Origin: JBBSDP01 sp038240605
GTDB taxonomy: Bacteria > Planctomycetota > Phycisphaerae > Tepidisphaerales > Tepidisphaeraceae
DNA length: 64,000 bases
Direction of reading: 5' to 3'
NCBI GenBank assembly: GCA_038240605.1
Contig: JBBSDP010000004.1
Location: forward strand, 62,001 to 126,000
In this document: in pieces, positions 54,131 through 62,740 of the stretch
Layout: every line of letters begins with the position of its first letter
Position numbering within the stretch: the stretch's first letter is position 1
Program-made: the position numbers and the translations under genes
The notes under the pieces: generated by a model
The model's database searches: none
What the model saw: the letters and a program-made list of their open reading frames with translations, nothing else
What the model was told of the DNA's origin: nothing

Positions 54131-57100
54131 ATGCCCATTTTCGGCAGATACGAAGTCATCGAGGAACTGCATGCGACCGCGGCAGGTTCGGTGTCGCGCG
54201 CCAAGCCCGTCGATGGGCGGAACCCGGCCTTCGTGGTCAAGCTCTTTCATCCCACGGGCGTGGAAGACGATGAGCTGCACTGGGAAACCCAGTCGTTCCT
54301 CGAACGCGTGCGGACGCAGCAGAACCTGGCCAAGCTGCCGCCCCCGACGAATTGGGCGGCGATCCGCCAGCACGGCACGACGCCGGGCGGCGCGTTCTAC
54401 GTCACCGATTATTACCCACTCTCGGCACGGTCGCTGATCGACCGCAAGATCGCGGTGGGCGCCGAGCCGCTGCACCGGATCGCCACGGGAATCGCAGACG
54501 GGCTCGCCGCCCTGCGCGCATCGGCCCACCGCACCCACGGCAACCTGAAGCCGGCCAACGTCCTGCTCAACCCGCGCGGGCCCAACCTTGCCAATCTCAG
54601 CGTGGGCCTGACCGATCCCGCCTCGACAGCCGTCGCGGCAAAGGCTGGCGATACCGCCGACCGTCACGCCCTCGGGAACCTGATCTATCAGCTCGTCATC
54701 GGCGAGCCGTACGCCGGCGGTCCGATCGAGCCATCGCCCGCGTGGAACGCGCTGGGGGCACCGGCGGACCGATGGCGCGCCCTGTGCACCGACCTGCTCT
54801 CCTCAGAACAGACTGCCGACGCGAGCGACGCGAGTTGGCAATCGATCTCCGCCGCCCTCGAGCGCCTCAAGCCGCCGCCGCGGACTCGGCACATGCCGAA
54901 AGTCCATGTTCCCAAACCACCGCGGAAACTCCTCCGCGCGCTGGCGGCGTTGATCGTGCTGGCCGCGCTGGGGTTTGGTGGCGTCATCTACCTCGAAGGA
55001 CGGGCGCGCGCGGAGTTCTGTCAGGATAAGAGAGCGTGGCTGGGCCGTTTTGCCCAGGCAGCAGCCCAGCCGGACCGGCGTAAGAGCTGGGCCCAGGACC
55101 CGGATCTCGCCCGCGTCGTCTCAGATGTTGACCAGGCCGCCCCAGCCTCAATCGATTGCGACGGTCCCCGATGGAATCTCGACCCGCGGGGATACTGGCG
55201 AACCCGTGCCGCGCTCACCGCGGCACGACAGGTCACCGCGGACCTGACGCCCGAGCGTTGGCGACGGCTTGGGAAAATATGGGATCGGGCGCGTCAGTTC
55301 GAGACGCGCGGCTGGTCGCAGCCTGCCGAGTTCCTCGCCAGCCAGATTGCCGCGGCCCGACCGATCGCCGGGGCTGACGTGGCGGGCGCGATCGACCATT
55401 TGATCGCCACAGACCTTCGTCTGGACCGCGATCTGCCGCCGATCCAGGCTGAGTTCAACCAACTGCTCGAGCACGCTCACGAGCTGGAAGTCAGCGGCGA
55501 CCCGGCGCTCGGCGCGTTCGCCCGCGTCTTGCGCCGCTCGAGCGGTGCGGCGATGCAGTTGGGCGATAGCGGCTTTACCGGCCGCGAGACGCTTACGGCG
55601 AACGTCGCGCTGGCCGGCCAGGCGGTCTCGATACTTCACGGCGGCTACTCGAGGAACATCGACGCCACGCGCTTTGCCGGCGACGTCACGTCTCATCTCG
55701 ATCTCCAGAGAGTCACGGCCGATGATTTGCGGCACTGGCTGGAGCGCCTCCCGGATTACACCCTCCAGCGCGACGCAGTCGCGACGGCGACCGCGGCGCT
55801 GCGATCGCGGCTGGCGACCGTTTCCTCCGAGATCGATGCCTCTCATCCGGACGCTACGGAACGAGCCTCGATCAAGCAGGACCGCGATAAGATTGAGACA
55901 GACTTTGCACGCTTCGCCCAGTCTCAATTCATCGCGCGCGATCTTGCCGATGGCGTATTCAGCTCCCGGCGGACCCAACTGGAATCGAAGGTCGATGCGC
56001 TCCGCTCTTACGCGCACCGCCGTAACCCGCAGGAATGGATCAAATCGTTGCCCACGCTCGCGACCACGTCGGACGCAATCAACGGGTGGTGGGAGGACTG
56101 GCGGCACGTTCTCGTCAACAGCGCATCGGACATGGCGTCCAACGGCGAGTTGTTCGCGATGTTCCGGCAGCAGACCGATCGCCTTCGTCAGTTGCTCGCG
56201 GAACTGGACCGTGTGTATCCCAGGCCGCCCGCCGACCTGGCCGCGCCGCTGCTCGCGACGGCCAAAGACCGGCGCGAACGCGATCTCGGACGCCTGCTGG
56301 CGGAGTTCAATCCCAAGACCTCGCAGGCCATACCGACGACGGAAAAGGCGGTGGCAGACGGCTTCGTGGCCTTCTGTGCTGATCTGCGCGGGCTGGCCAA
56401 AGATTTCCCGATTCGCCGGGAACTGCTGACGCTGGCCGACCGGCCGGATGAAAAATGGCATCACGATAAACCATCGTTCTGGGAAGACCCGTCCGTTCAA
56501 TCGCTGGTCCGCAATGATTTGAAGCGAATCGGCCGCTTGCAAGACCTGAAACAACTCGCCCGACCGGAACTGTCCGATGTCGCCACGACGTCAACCGTCC
56601 CCGAGGTCACGCTGGCGGCATGGTCGCTGCTGGGCAGCAAGACGATCGCCCCGCCGTGGCCGGCGAGCATCGGCGAACTGGACGCTGAACAGGAACTTCG
56701 CCAGAAGCTGACGACGGCCTTGAAACCCCTCAAGGATGAGGCCGAGCGCGCCGCTCCCGCCAAGGAACTGGCCGCGGAGGGACCGCGGCGCTGGCGGCAG
56801 TTCGTCGAGTCCGCTTCATCGGAGGCGATGCTGCAGGCGGCGACGGAAGCGCAGGCGGCCTTTGGCGTCGATGCCGGCACGATCGCCGCTCTCTCGCCGA
56901 CGCAGCGCTTCAACCTGTCGCTGTACCAGGTCCGCCAGAGCCTGCGCGGCGCCGATCGATCGGGTAGTGGTGACGCAACGGCGCGCCAGGTGATCGCGAC
57001 GATCTCCAAAGCGGCCGCGGATTTGCCCAGCTCCAAGCCAGCGGAGGGGATGCTCAAGAAGCTACAGTCGCTCGAAGCCAGGGAGCCGTTCGCGGATCGC

Positions 57101-58138
57101 AACCCGGGCGAGCGATTCACGCTCCCGATTCCCGGGGCGCAGCCGCCGCTGGAATTCGTGCGTGTTGAACCGTCGAGCTCGCGCCCGTTTTACCTGTGCA
57201 CGACCGAAGTCTCATTCGGCCAGTTCGCGGGCGTCACCGACGCCGCCAATGCCTGGGAGCAGACTAAACGATTTCGCTGGCCCGCCGAGGCCGGCCGGCA
57301 TGACACGCGCCGCGGGCCACGGGTCTGGGAATGGTCGCAGCGGCAATCGCTGCAAATGAGCGCGCCTTTGCTGTGGCTTTTCCCTGACGACGATAACGAC
57401 TACCCGCTGCCCTTCCGTATCAGCCGGTTCAATCGGACCGCGCTGACCGACGAGGTGGGCGGCAACCCGTCGACCGACCACCCGATTCAGTACATCTCAG
57501 CCGAGGCAGCGCTCTACTTCGCGGGCCTGTGCGGCTGCCGCCTGCCGACGCCGGGCGAATGGCGCGACGCCTACAACATCTTCGAGAAGACCGTCCCGCC
57601 GGAGCGATGGAACCTGCGCGACCAGACGTGGGAGACTTATAAGCGCTATGCCAGTGCCGGCGCCGGCGCGAACCCGCGCTGGCCGGACGAGGGGATCTTT
57701 CATCCTCAGGGCGACGCTTCCGCAACCGGCGCCGATGCCCATAGCCGTCCGGAAAACGACGGCACACTCTTCTTCCGTCGTGTGAACGGTCCCGGCGGCG
57801 GCACGTTTCATCAGCTCGTGGGCAACGTCGCCGAGTTTCTCTGCGATGCCCCGGATGCCTTCGAGTCATGGCCTGACAAGGGCACGGCTGATGGGATCGG
57901 CAAGTTTGTCGCCCAATCGTCGATCGGCCTGAAGGTGATCGGCGGGTCGGCGCTCTCGCCCCCCGAGCTTCCCGTAGACAAGCCGTTGCCGCTCCCCCGC
58001 ACCGACACCGGCTATGCCGACGTGGGCCTGCGCCTGGCCTTCACCGCCCCGGCTCACTCTCTGGCCGAGAAGCTCGCCTGGGCGCTGGCGGGCCAGCCAT
58101 ACCTGTGGGCGCAGCCGTCGCCCACCACCAAGCCATAA
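54131..58138 (+). CDS. Pseudokinase-TM-FGE/sulfatase-modifying-like protein
   Basis: A 1335-residue membrane protein. Residues 6-250 form a Ser/Thr kinase fold with Lys37 (FVVKLF), but HGNLKPAN (136-143) stands where HRDLKxxN belongs and TDPAS (161-165) where DFG belongs. The catalytic and metal Asp residues are therefore missing or displaced and it is probably a pseudokinase. One membrane helix is at 268-288. A long helical external region (300-990) follows, then an FGE-like domain (about 1005-1320) with FYLCTTEVSFGQFA, CGCRLPTPGEWRDAY, QLVGNVAEF and DVGLRLAF. The paired cysteines of active formylglycine-generating enzymes are not seen at the end. It is probably a signalling scaffold of the GTPase locus. 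Confidence 0.75.
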   Translation: MPIFGRYEVIEELHATAAGSVSRAKPVDGRNPAFVVKLFHPTGVEDDELHWETQSFLERVRTQQNLAKLPPPTNWAAIRQHGTTPGGAFYVTDYYPLSARSLIDRKIAVGAEPLHRIATGIADGLAALRASAHRTHGNLKPANVLLNPRGPNLANLSVGLTDPASTAVAAKAGDTADRHALGNLIYQLVIGEPYAGGPIEPSPAWNALGAPADRWRALCTDLLSSEQTADASDASWQSISAALERLKPPPRTRHMPKVHVPKPPRKLLRALAALIVLAALGFGGVIYLEGRARAEFCQDKRAWLGRFAQAAAQPDRRKSWAQDPDLARVVSDVDQAAPASIDCDGPRWNLDPRGYWRTRAALTAARQVTADLTPERWRRLGKIWDRARQFETRGWSQPAEFLASQIAAARPIAGADVAGAIDHLIATDLRLDRDLPPIQAEFNQLLEHAHELEVSGDPALGAFARVLRRSSGAAMQLGDSGFTGRETLTANVALAGQAVSILHGGYSRNIDATRFAGDVTSHLDLQRVTADDLRHWLERLPDYTLQRDAVATATAALRSRLATVSSEIDASHPDATERASIKQDRDKIETDFARFAQSQFIARDLADGVFSSRRTQLESKVDALRSYAHRRNPQEWIKSLPTLATTSDAINGWWEDWRHVLVNSASDMASNGELFAMFRQQTDRLRQLLAELDRVYPRPPADLAAPLLATAKDRRERDLGRLLAEFNPKTSQAIPTTEKAVADGFVAFCADLRGLAKDFPIRRELLTLADRPDEKWHHDKPSFWEDPSVQSLVRNDLKRIGRLQDLKQLARPELSDVATTSTVPEVTLAAWSLLGSKTIAPPWPASIGELDAEQELRQKLTTALKPLKDEAERAAPAKELAAEGPRRWRQFVESASSEAMLQAATEAQAAFGVDAGTIAALSPTQRFNLSLYQVRQSLRGADRSGSGDATARQVIATISKAAADLPSSKPAEGMLKKLQSLEAREPFADRNPGERFTLPIPGAQPPLEFVRVEPSSSRPFYLCTTEVSFGQFAGVTDAANAWEQTKRFRWPAEAGRHDTRRGPRVWEWSQRQSLQMSAPLLWLFPDDDNDYPLPFRISRFNRTALTDEVGGNPSTDHPIQYISAEAALYFAGLCGCRLPTPGEWRDAYNIFEKTVPPERWNLRDQTWETYKRYASAGAGANPRWPDEGIFHPQGDASATGADAHSRPENDGTLFFRRVNGPGGGTFHQLVGNVAEFLCDAPDAFESWPDKGTADGIGKFVAQSSIGLKVIGGSALSPPELPVDKPLPLPRTDTGYADVGLRLAFTAPAHSLAEKLAWALAGQPYLWAQPSPTTKP

Positions 58139-58181
58139 TTAATTTTGTGAATCGAACGGACGTTTCGATGGAGTCGGCGGC

Positions 58182-59237
58182 TCAATTCACGCCCAAACGC
58201 TGGCGGATGTAGTCGGCGCGGACGGCGCGGCGGGCATCGCCCTCGAGCTTGCGGCCCTGGAGTTTTTGCAGGTGGGCGGGCTGGGTGAGGAGGAACAGCT
58301 CGTTGATCGTTCGCATGTCGATGTCCTTCACGCGCCCCATGTGGACGCCCATGCGCAGGTGGCTCAGCAGCAGTAGCGTTTCCTCACTGGCGATCAGGCG
58401 GGCCGAACGCAGGACGCCCAGCGCGCGGGCCACCTTGTCGTCGAGGTGAACGGTGCGGTCGTTCAGCAGCGTTCGGCGGGCCACGTGCTCGTACTCGATG
58501 ATCTTGGGAATTACCACGTGCTTGAAGTCGCTGATGATGTCTTCCTCGGTCTTGCCGAGCGTCGTCTGATTGCTGATCTGATAGAAGTCGCCCGTGGCCT
58601 CGGTGCCTTCGCCGTAGAGCCCGCGGACGGCGAGGCGCATTTCCTTGGCGGCACGGAAAACCTTTTCGATTTCGCCGGTGAGCTTGAGGGCGGGCAGGTG
58701 GAGCATGACGCTGACGCGGATGCCGGTGCCAACGTTGGTGGGGCAAGCCGTCAGGTAGCCGAAGCGCGGGTGGAACGCCCAGTCGATCTGTCCCTCGAGC
58801 ACGTCATCGATCTTGTTGATCTGGTCCCAGGCCTCTTCCAGTTGAAGGCCGCTTCGCAAGACCTGGATTCGGAGATGATCTTCCTCATTGACCATGATGG
58901 AGATCGTCTCGTTCTCCCCTACCGCCACGCCGCGAGCCCCTTCGGCGGATGCGTGCGGCTTGCTGATCAGGTGGCGCTCGACGAGCAGGTTACGATCCAC
59001 CTCCGGCGCCGCCTCGAGGTCCACGTAGAAGACGCGCGGGGCGATGTGCGACGCCAGGATCGTGTCGCGGACGCGCGCTTCAAGTTGCTGCCGCTGGTGC
59101 CGCGTGCTGCGGGTCAGAAACGGGCTGCCGGCCACGTTCCGCGCCAAACGGATGCGCGACGAGATCACGATCTCGCTCATCGGCCCGTTGCCGCGGAGCC
59201 ACTCGCCGGCGTGATTCGTAAGGTCGCTGAGTTTCAT
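58182..59237 (-). CDS. mcsB: Protein-arginine kinase McsB
   Basis: Phosphorylates arginine residues on proteins, marking them for ClpC-ClpP degradation. The 351 residues show the phosphagen-kinase core, with VISSRIRLARNVAGSPF and ISIMVNEEDHLRIQ (the catalytic Glu region). The ATP/guanidine cysteine loop CPTNVGTGIRVSVMLHLP and RGLYGEGTEATGDFYQISN follow. The ATG at 59237 overlaps the upstream small membrane gene by four bases. Upstream in-frame codons would overlap that gene fully. McsA lies just upstream. No ctsR or clpC is in the window. Confidence 0.95.
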   Translation of the reverse strand: MKLSDLTNHAGEWLRGNGPMSEIVISSRIRLARNVAGSPFLTRSTRHQRQQLEARVRDTILASHIAPRVFYVDLEAAPEVDRNLLVERHLISKPHASAEGARGVAVGENETISIMVNEEDHLRIQVLRSGLQLEEAWDQINKIDDVLEGQIDWAFHPRFGYLTACPTNVGTGIRVSVMLHLPALKLTGEIEKVFRAAKEMRLAVRGLYGEGTEATGDFYQISNQTTLGKTEEDIISDFKHVVIPKIIEYEHVARRTLLNDRTVHLDDKVARALGVLRSARLIASEETLLLLSHLRMGVHMGRVKDIDMRTINELFLLTQPAHLQKLQGRKLEGDARRAVRADYIRQRLGVN

Positions 59238-59407
59238 GTGCCCTGTGTCCGGGTAAACCAGAAGTAGAGGATTGACGCGATCACGCAGAGGAGCAACGTC
59301 GCCACCAATCCCAGCCACGCCGAACGTTCCGACGGGATCGCTGGCCGGTCCGGGCCGGATGGAAGCGGGTCGGGAGGCGCGGTGAGGTTTCGACGGCCCT
59401 GCATCAT
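59234..59407 (-). CDS. Small single-span membrane protein between mcsA and mcsB, 57 aa
   Basis: An overlooked short gene. The frame from ATG 59407 to TGA 59234 encodes 57 residues. It starts MMQGRRNL, then has a Pro-rich segment (APPDPLPSGPDRPAIP), a hydrophobic helix (about 31-52, containing AWLGLVATLLLCVIASIL) and a short polar end FTRTQGT. It overlaps the mcsA stop by ATGA and the mcsB start by ATGA, so all three are translationally coupled. That exact fit in both overlaps argues strongly that it is real. I recognise no family. A membrane tether or regulator for McsA-McsB is a possibility. Confidence 0.72.
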   Translation of the reverse strand: MMQGRRNLTAPPDPLPSGPDRPAIPSERSAWLGLVATLLLCVIASILYFWFTRTQGT

Positions 59408-59895
59408 GCCTCCGCCTGTCGAATCTGGTCACGGAGTTTGGCGGCGCGCTCATAGTCCTCGGACTCGACTGCCTTGCCCAGGTCCTTGCGGAGGCGGGCA
59501 AGATCGATCTGCCGCTTGGCGGGCACGCCCGAGCCGCCGCGTCGTGCCGGGACCTTGCCCACGTGGTGCGTCGCTCCCTCGTGAGCCCGCTGGAGCAGCG
59601 GAGTCAGGTCCTTTTCAAAGACGGCGTAATCGTTCTGGCAACCGAGCAGCCCGCTCTGGCGGAACTCAGCCCAGCTGATGCCGCACTGGTCGCAGCCGCC
59701 GCCGGTTTCCTTCTGGAGCCCGGAATGGGCCATGACGAAGTTGGTGAGCAGTTCGTTAATCGGCATGTGGCTCTTGACCGGGAGCCCTTCATTCTGGGCA
59801 GCACACTGCTCGCACAGGTGCTTCTCGATCTTCTTGCCGCCCTTGATTTCGGTGAGGTGGACCGTTGCGGTCTTATTGCAGTTATCGCACTTCAT
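59404..59895 (-). CDS. mcsA: McsA-like zinc-finger and UvrB/UvrC-motif protein
   Basis: Partner and activator of the arginine kinase McsB. The 163 residues have a zinc-binding N-terminus with CDNC (3-6) and CEQC (28-31). A second site around CDQC and GCQNDY follows. At the C-terminus is a UvrB/UvrC-type helical motif (LRKDLGKAVESEDYERAAKLRDQI). FEKDLTPLLQRAHEGATHHVGKVP is the typical middle block. The end of the gene overlaps the small membrane gene by four bases. First gene of the three-gene unit. Confidence 0.95.
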   Translation of the reverse strand: MKCDNCNKTATVHLTEIKGGKKIEKHLCEQCAAQNEGLPVKSHMPINELLTNFVMAHSGLQKETGGGCDQCGISWAEFRQSGLLGCQNDYAVFEKDLTPLLQRAHEGATHHVGKVPARRGGSGVPAKRQIDLARLRKDLGKAVESEDYERAAKLRDQIRQAEA

Positions 59896-60121
59896 TCCAA
59901 AGCCTTTTGGGCGATCTGCCCATCGCGCGCTCGCGTGTCAATTGCCGGTAGCTAACACGCCCATGTGAAGCGCGGCCCTCTGGCTTATCGGCAGGACACG
60001 CGGCATTTTACACCTCCCTCCCCCTTACGCCAAAGATTGTAGACGCGATCCGGCGATTTCTCGCGTGGGCGATCGCGGGCAGCATGGAACCCCTGCCCCT
60101 ATCGGACGCTCGTCCACCCAA
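59896..60121. other. Intergenic region upstream of mcsA
   Basis: 226 bases with no convincing gene. It probably carries the mcsA promoter. It is not a shared divergent promoter region, because queD is on the same strand and ends at 60122. Confidence 0.35.
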
Positions 60122-60484
60122 TCAGGGCCGGTATCGCGCGACGTTCTCCGGCGTTTCCCACACCTCGACCGCGAGCAGGCGTACGCCAGCCGGCAGCCGC
60201 AGTGACTGGGCTACGTGCATCGCCACCCCCTCGGCGGACGGATTGACGGTGACGAATGCGGCTAGCTCGTTGAGGTGGCGATTGTGCATGGGGCCAACGA
60301 TCGCATCGACGAGGCGTTCCAGCTCGTGAAAGTCCATCACGACGCCAATCGCGTCGAGACGTTCTGAGCCGATGCTTACGTCCACGCGCCAGTTATGTCC
60401 ATGCAACGGCTCGATCGAGCCGTCGCATAGCCGGAGCTGATGGGCGGCGCTGAACGAACGCGTGGTGGTGATCTCAAACGGCAT
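60122..60484 (-). CDS. queD: 6-carboxy-tetrahydropterin synthase family protein
   Basis: Acts in queuosine or deazapurine biosynthesis by making 6-carboxy-5,6,7,8-tetrahydropterin. The 120 residues contain the zinc histidines His15 (FSAAHQL), His28 and His30 (LHGHNW), and the catalytic-type Cys20 just before them. VVMDFHELERLVDAIV and the end VEVWETPENVARY match the family. AAGGAAG lies directly upstream of the ATG at 60484. An open frame back to 60538 is basic and not homologous. It diverges from trpE across 52 bases. No other que genes are nearby. Confidence 0.92.
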   Translation of the reverse strand: MPFEITTTRSFSAAHQLRLCDGSIEPLHGHNWRVDVSIGSERLDAIGVVMDFHELERLVDAIVGPMHNRHLNELAAFVTVNPSAEGVAMHVAQSLRLPAGVRLLAVEVWETPENVARYRP

Positions 60485-60536
60485 ATCTTCCTTCGCCCTT
60501 TTTGCTTTTGCGGGTCGGTCCTTACAATCGGCGCCC

Positions 60537-62033
60537 ATGCGGCGTTACTTCCCCGATTCCGAGACGTTTGCCCGGCAGGCGCGTGACGCCCAGATCGTTC
60601 CCGTTTACCGCCAGTTGCTCGCGGACCACCTCACGCCGGTCAGCGCGTTTGAGGTATTGGGCCGCGACCCGCACGCCTTTCTCCTGGAGAGCGTGGTGGG
60701 CGGTGAGAAGATCGCCCGGTACAGCTTCATCGCTACGGCGCCGTCGCAGGTTTACCAGGTGAGCGGCGGCAAGGCTTTGCTGCTCGTGGCCGGCCAGGGC
60801 GCCCGCGAGTTTCAGACGCTCGACCCACTGGCCGACCTCCAGTCGATGCTGCCGCGCCGAACGTACTTCCATAACGAGCACCTGCCCGCGTTCACCGGCG
60901 GGCTGGTCGGCTACGCCGGTTACGACACCATCCGCTACTTCGAAGGCGAACAGCTTCCCAAACCACCTCGCGACGATCGCCGGCTGCCCGACCTGCTCTT
61001 CGGGCTGTACGGCGAGCTGGTCATCTTCGACCACGTCGACAAGACGATCAAGGTCGTCGCCAATGCCGACCTCACGATGGCAGTCAGTCCCGAGGCCGCC
61101 TACCGAAGCGCCTGCCAGCGAACCGATGCGGTCGTGCAACGGCTCCAGCAGCCGCCTCGCTCGGCCGGGGGAGAGATCGACCCGGAGGCCCCGCTCGCGC
61201 TGAAATTCGAAAGCAACTTCACCCGCGAGGCGTTCGAGGCGGCGGTCCGCACCGGTCAGGAATACATCAAGGCGGGCGACATCTTTCAATTCGTGCCGAG
61301 CCAGCGATTGCGCGTACCGAGCAGCGCTGATCCGTTCGATGTCTATCGCGCGCTGCGGATAATCAACCCGTCGCCGTTCATGTTTTACCTGAAGAGCCCG
61401 CAGTGCACGTTGATCGGATCGAGTCCGGAGATCCTGTGTCGTGTAGCGGATGGGCGGGTGACGAGCCGGCCCCTCGCGGGCACGCGTCGCCGCGGCGCGA
61501 CGCCGGAGGAGGACCAGGCGCTGGAGGCGGAACTGTTGGCCGATCCCAAGGAACGGGCCGAGCACATCATGCTGGTTGACCTGCACCGCAACGACGTCGG
61601 ACGTGTCGCCCGCGTCGGATCGGTCAAGGTCAGCGAAGTGATGAGCGTCGAGCGCTACAGCCACGTCATGCACATCACCACCAACGTGACCGGCGAGCTG
61701 GCGGAAGGGAAGACGGCTCTGGATGCGCTGCGCGTCTCGCTTCCCGTCGGAACCGTCAGCGGCGCACCGAAGATCCGCGCCATGCAGATCATCGACGAGC
61801 TGGAGCCCACACGCCGTGGCCCCTACGGCGGCGCGGTTGGCTACCTCGACTTCGCCGGCAACATGGACACGTGCATAGCCCTGCGGACGATCGTCTGGAA
61901 GAACGGAACCTTCGACGTACAGGCCGGCGCCGGCGTGGTCGCCGATTCCGTCCCTTCCACGGAATTCGAAGAGACGCTCAGCAAGGCCAAGGCCATGTTG
62001 AAGGCGGTGGAGATCGCGGAGAAGGGGTTTTGA
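60537..62033 (+). CDS. trpE: Anthranilate synthase component I
   Basis: Makes anthranilate from chorismate, the first committed step of tryptophan synthesis, together with a glutamine amidotransferase (TrpG, not in the window). The 498 residues show the chorismate-binding core: GDIFQFVPSQRLRV, NPSPFMFYLKSPQCTLIGSSPE and TRRRGATPEEDQALEAELL. DLHRNDVGRVARVGSV, MHITTNVTGEL and SLPVGTVSGAPKIRAMQII also match. An N-terminal regulatory lobe carries ESVVGGEKIARYSFIA. The ATG at 60537 is preferred to a longer open frame. No attenuator leader is visible in the 52 bases before the start. Confidence 0.95.
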   Translation: MRRYFPDSETFARQARDAQIVPVYRQLLADHLTPVSAFEVLGRDPHAFLLESVVGGEKIARYSFIATAPSQVYQVSGGKALLLVAGQGAREFQTLDPLADLQSMLPRRTYFHNEHLPAFTGGLVGYAGYDTIRYFEGEQLPKPPRDDRRLPDLLFGLYGELVIFDHVDKTIKVVANADLTMAVSPEAAYRSACQRTDAVVQRLQQPPRSAGGEIDPEAPLALKFESNFTREAFEAAVRTGQEYIKAGDIFQFVPSQRLRVPSSADPFDVYRALRIINPSPFMFYLKSPQCTLIGSSPEILCRVADGRVTSRPLAGTRRRGATPEEDQALEAELLADPKERAEHIMLVDLHRNDVGRVARVGSVKVSEVMSVERYSHVMHITTNVTGELAEGKTALDALRVSLPVGTVSGAPKIRAMQIIDELEPTRRGPYGGAVGYLDFAGNMDTCIALRTIVWKNGTFDVQAGAGVVADSVPSTEFEETLSKAKAMLKAVEIAEKGF

Positions 62034-62091
62034 GCAAGTCGGGAGTTAGCGGCGCAATCAAATTCGGCTTAGAATTGCCTCTGGAGCAACG

Positions 62092-62334
62092 ATGACGGCC
62101 AAACAAGCGCTGATTCAACTTGCCGATAAGCTGCCCGACGAGCGGCTCCGTGAGCTCGTTAATTTCGCACAGTTCCTCGCGAGTCAGCCGGCAGCCGCTG
62201 ACCATCGTTCAGTCGGCGATAAGCATGCCCATCGCAGCCTACTTGGAATTTGGAAGGACTGCTCTATCTCCGACGAAGAAATCAGCGAAGTTCGCCGTAA
62301 GATGTGGGAGACATTTCCACGTGAGGTCGGTTGA
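62092..62334 (+). CDS. VapB-like antitoxin (DUF2281 type)
   Basis: An 80-residue acidic/helical protein. It starts MTAKQALIQLADKLPDERL and has a typical short end (EEISEVRRKMWETFPREVG), in the pattern of antitoxins that partner PIN-domain toxins. Its stop overlaps the next start by one base (TGATG). Such small proteins are hard to assign, so the neighbour makes the case. A DNA-binding motif is not evident. Confidence 0.65.
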   Translation: MTAKQALIQLADKLPDERLRELVNFAQFLASQPAAADHRSVGDKHAHRSLLGIWKDCSISDEEISEVRRKMWETFPREVG

Positions 62335-62736
62335 TGCCCGACGCCGTTACCGACACGCATGCTCTGATCTGGTATTTAAGCCAACGATTCCCGCCTGACT
62401 TCCAAAGCGCGCAGCTACTTCGAAGGTTGCGTTTCTGATAGTTGCAAGATTCGAGTTCCAGCTATCTGTGTCGTCGAAGTCGTCTACCTTTGTGAGAAGG
62501 GCCGTATCGAGGCTGAGATGGTGCAGATCTTGCTTGATGCGTTGAATGCTTCGGACACAGTGCTCGATTTTGTCGACTTGAGCCTCCCCATTACGATCGC
62601 CCTCCAGCAAATTGACCGTGGCATCGTGCCGGACATGCCAGATCGAGTTATCGCCGCCACAGCGTTGCACCTTGGCCTTCCTTTGATCACCCGCGACGCG
62701 GCGATCAAAGCTTCCGGTCTATCCACGGTGTGGTGA
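62334..62736 (+). pseudogene. VapC-type PIN-domain toxin, broken by a 1-base frameshift
   Basis: The frame from ATG 62334 reads TDTHALIWYLS and then stops prematurely. From about 62383 the +1 frame reads NDSRLTSKARSYFEG, then VPAICVVEVVYLCEKGRIE, MPDRVIAATALHLGLPLITRD and the end SGLSTVW. Deleting one C of the CC at 62381-62382 restores a single complete PIN domain of about 133 residues. Its four acidic residues are visible: Asp in DTHALIW, Glu in VVEVV, Asp in PDRVI and Asp in ITRD. It is either a real inactivation or a base-calling slip. Confidence 0.8.
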
Positions 62737-62740
62737 ACGC

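Noticed and set aside
55148..56554. 468-residue open frame antisense to the pseudokinase-FGE gene
   Set aside because: It lies in the helical middle of the larger gene. The composition is shadow-like and nothing supports translation.
60522..61673. 383-residue open frame antisense to trpE
   Set aside because: trpE motifs run straight through on the plus strand.
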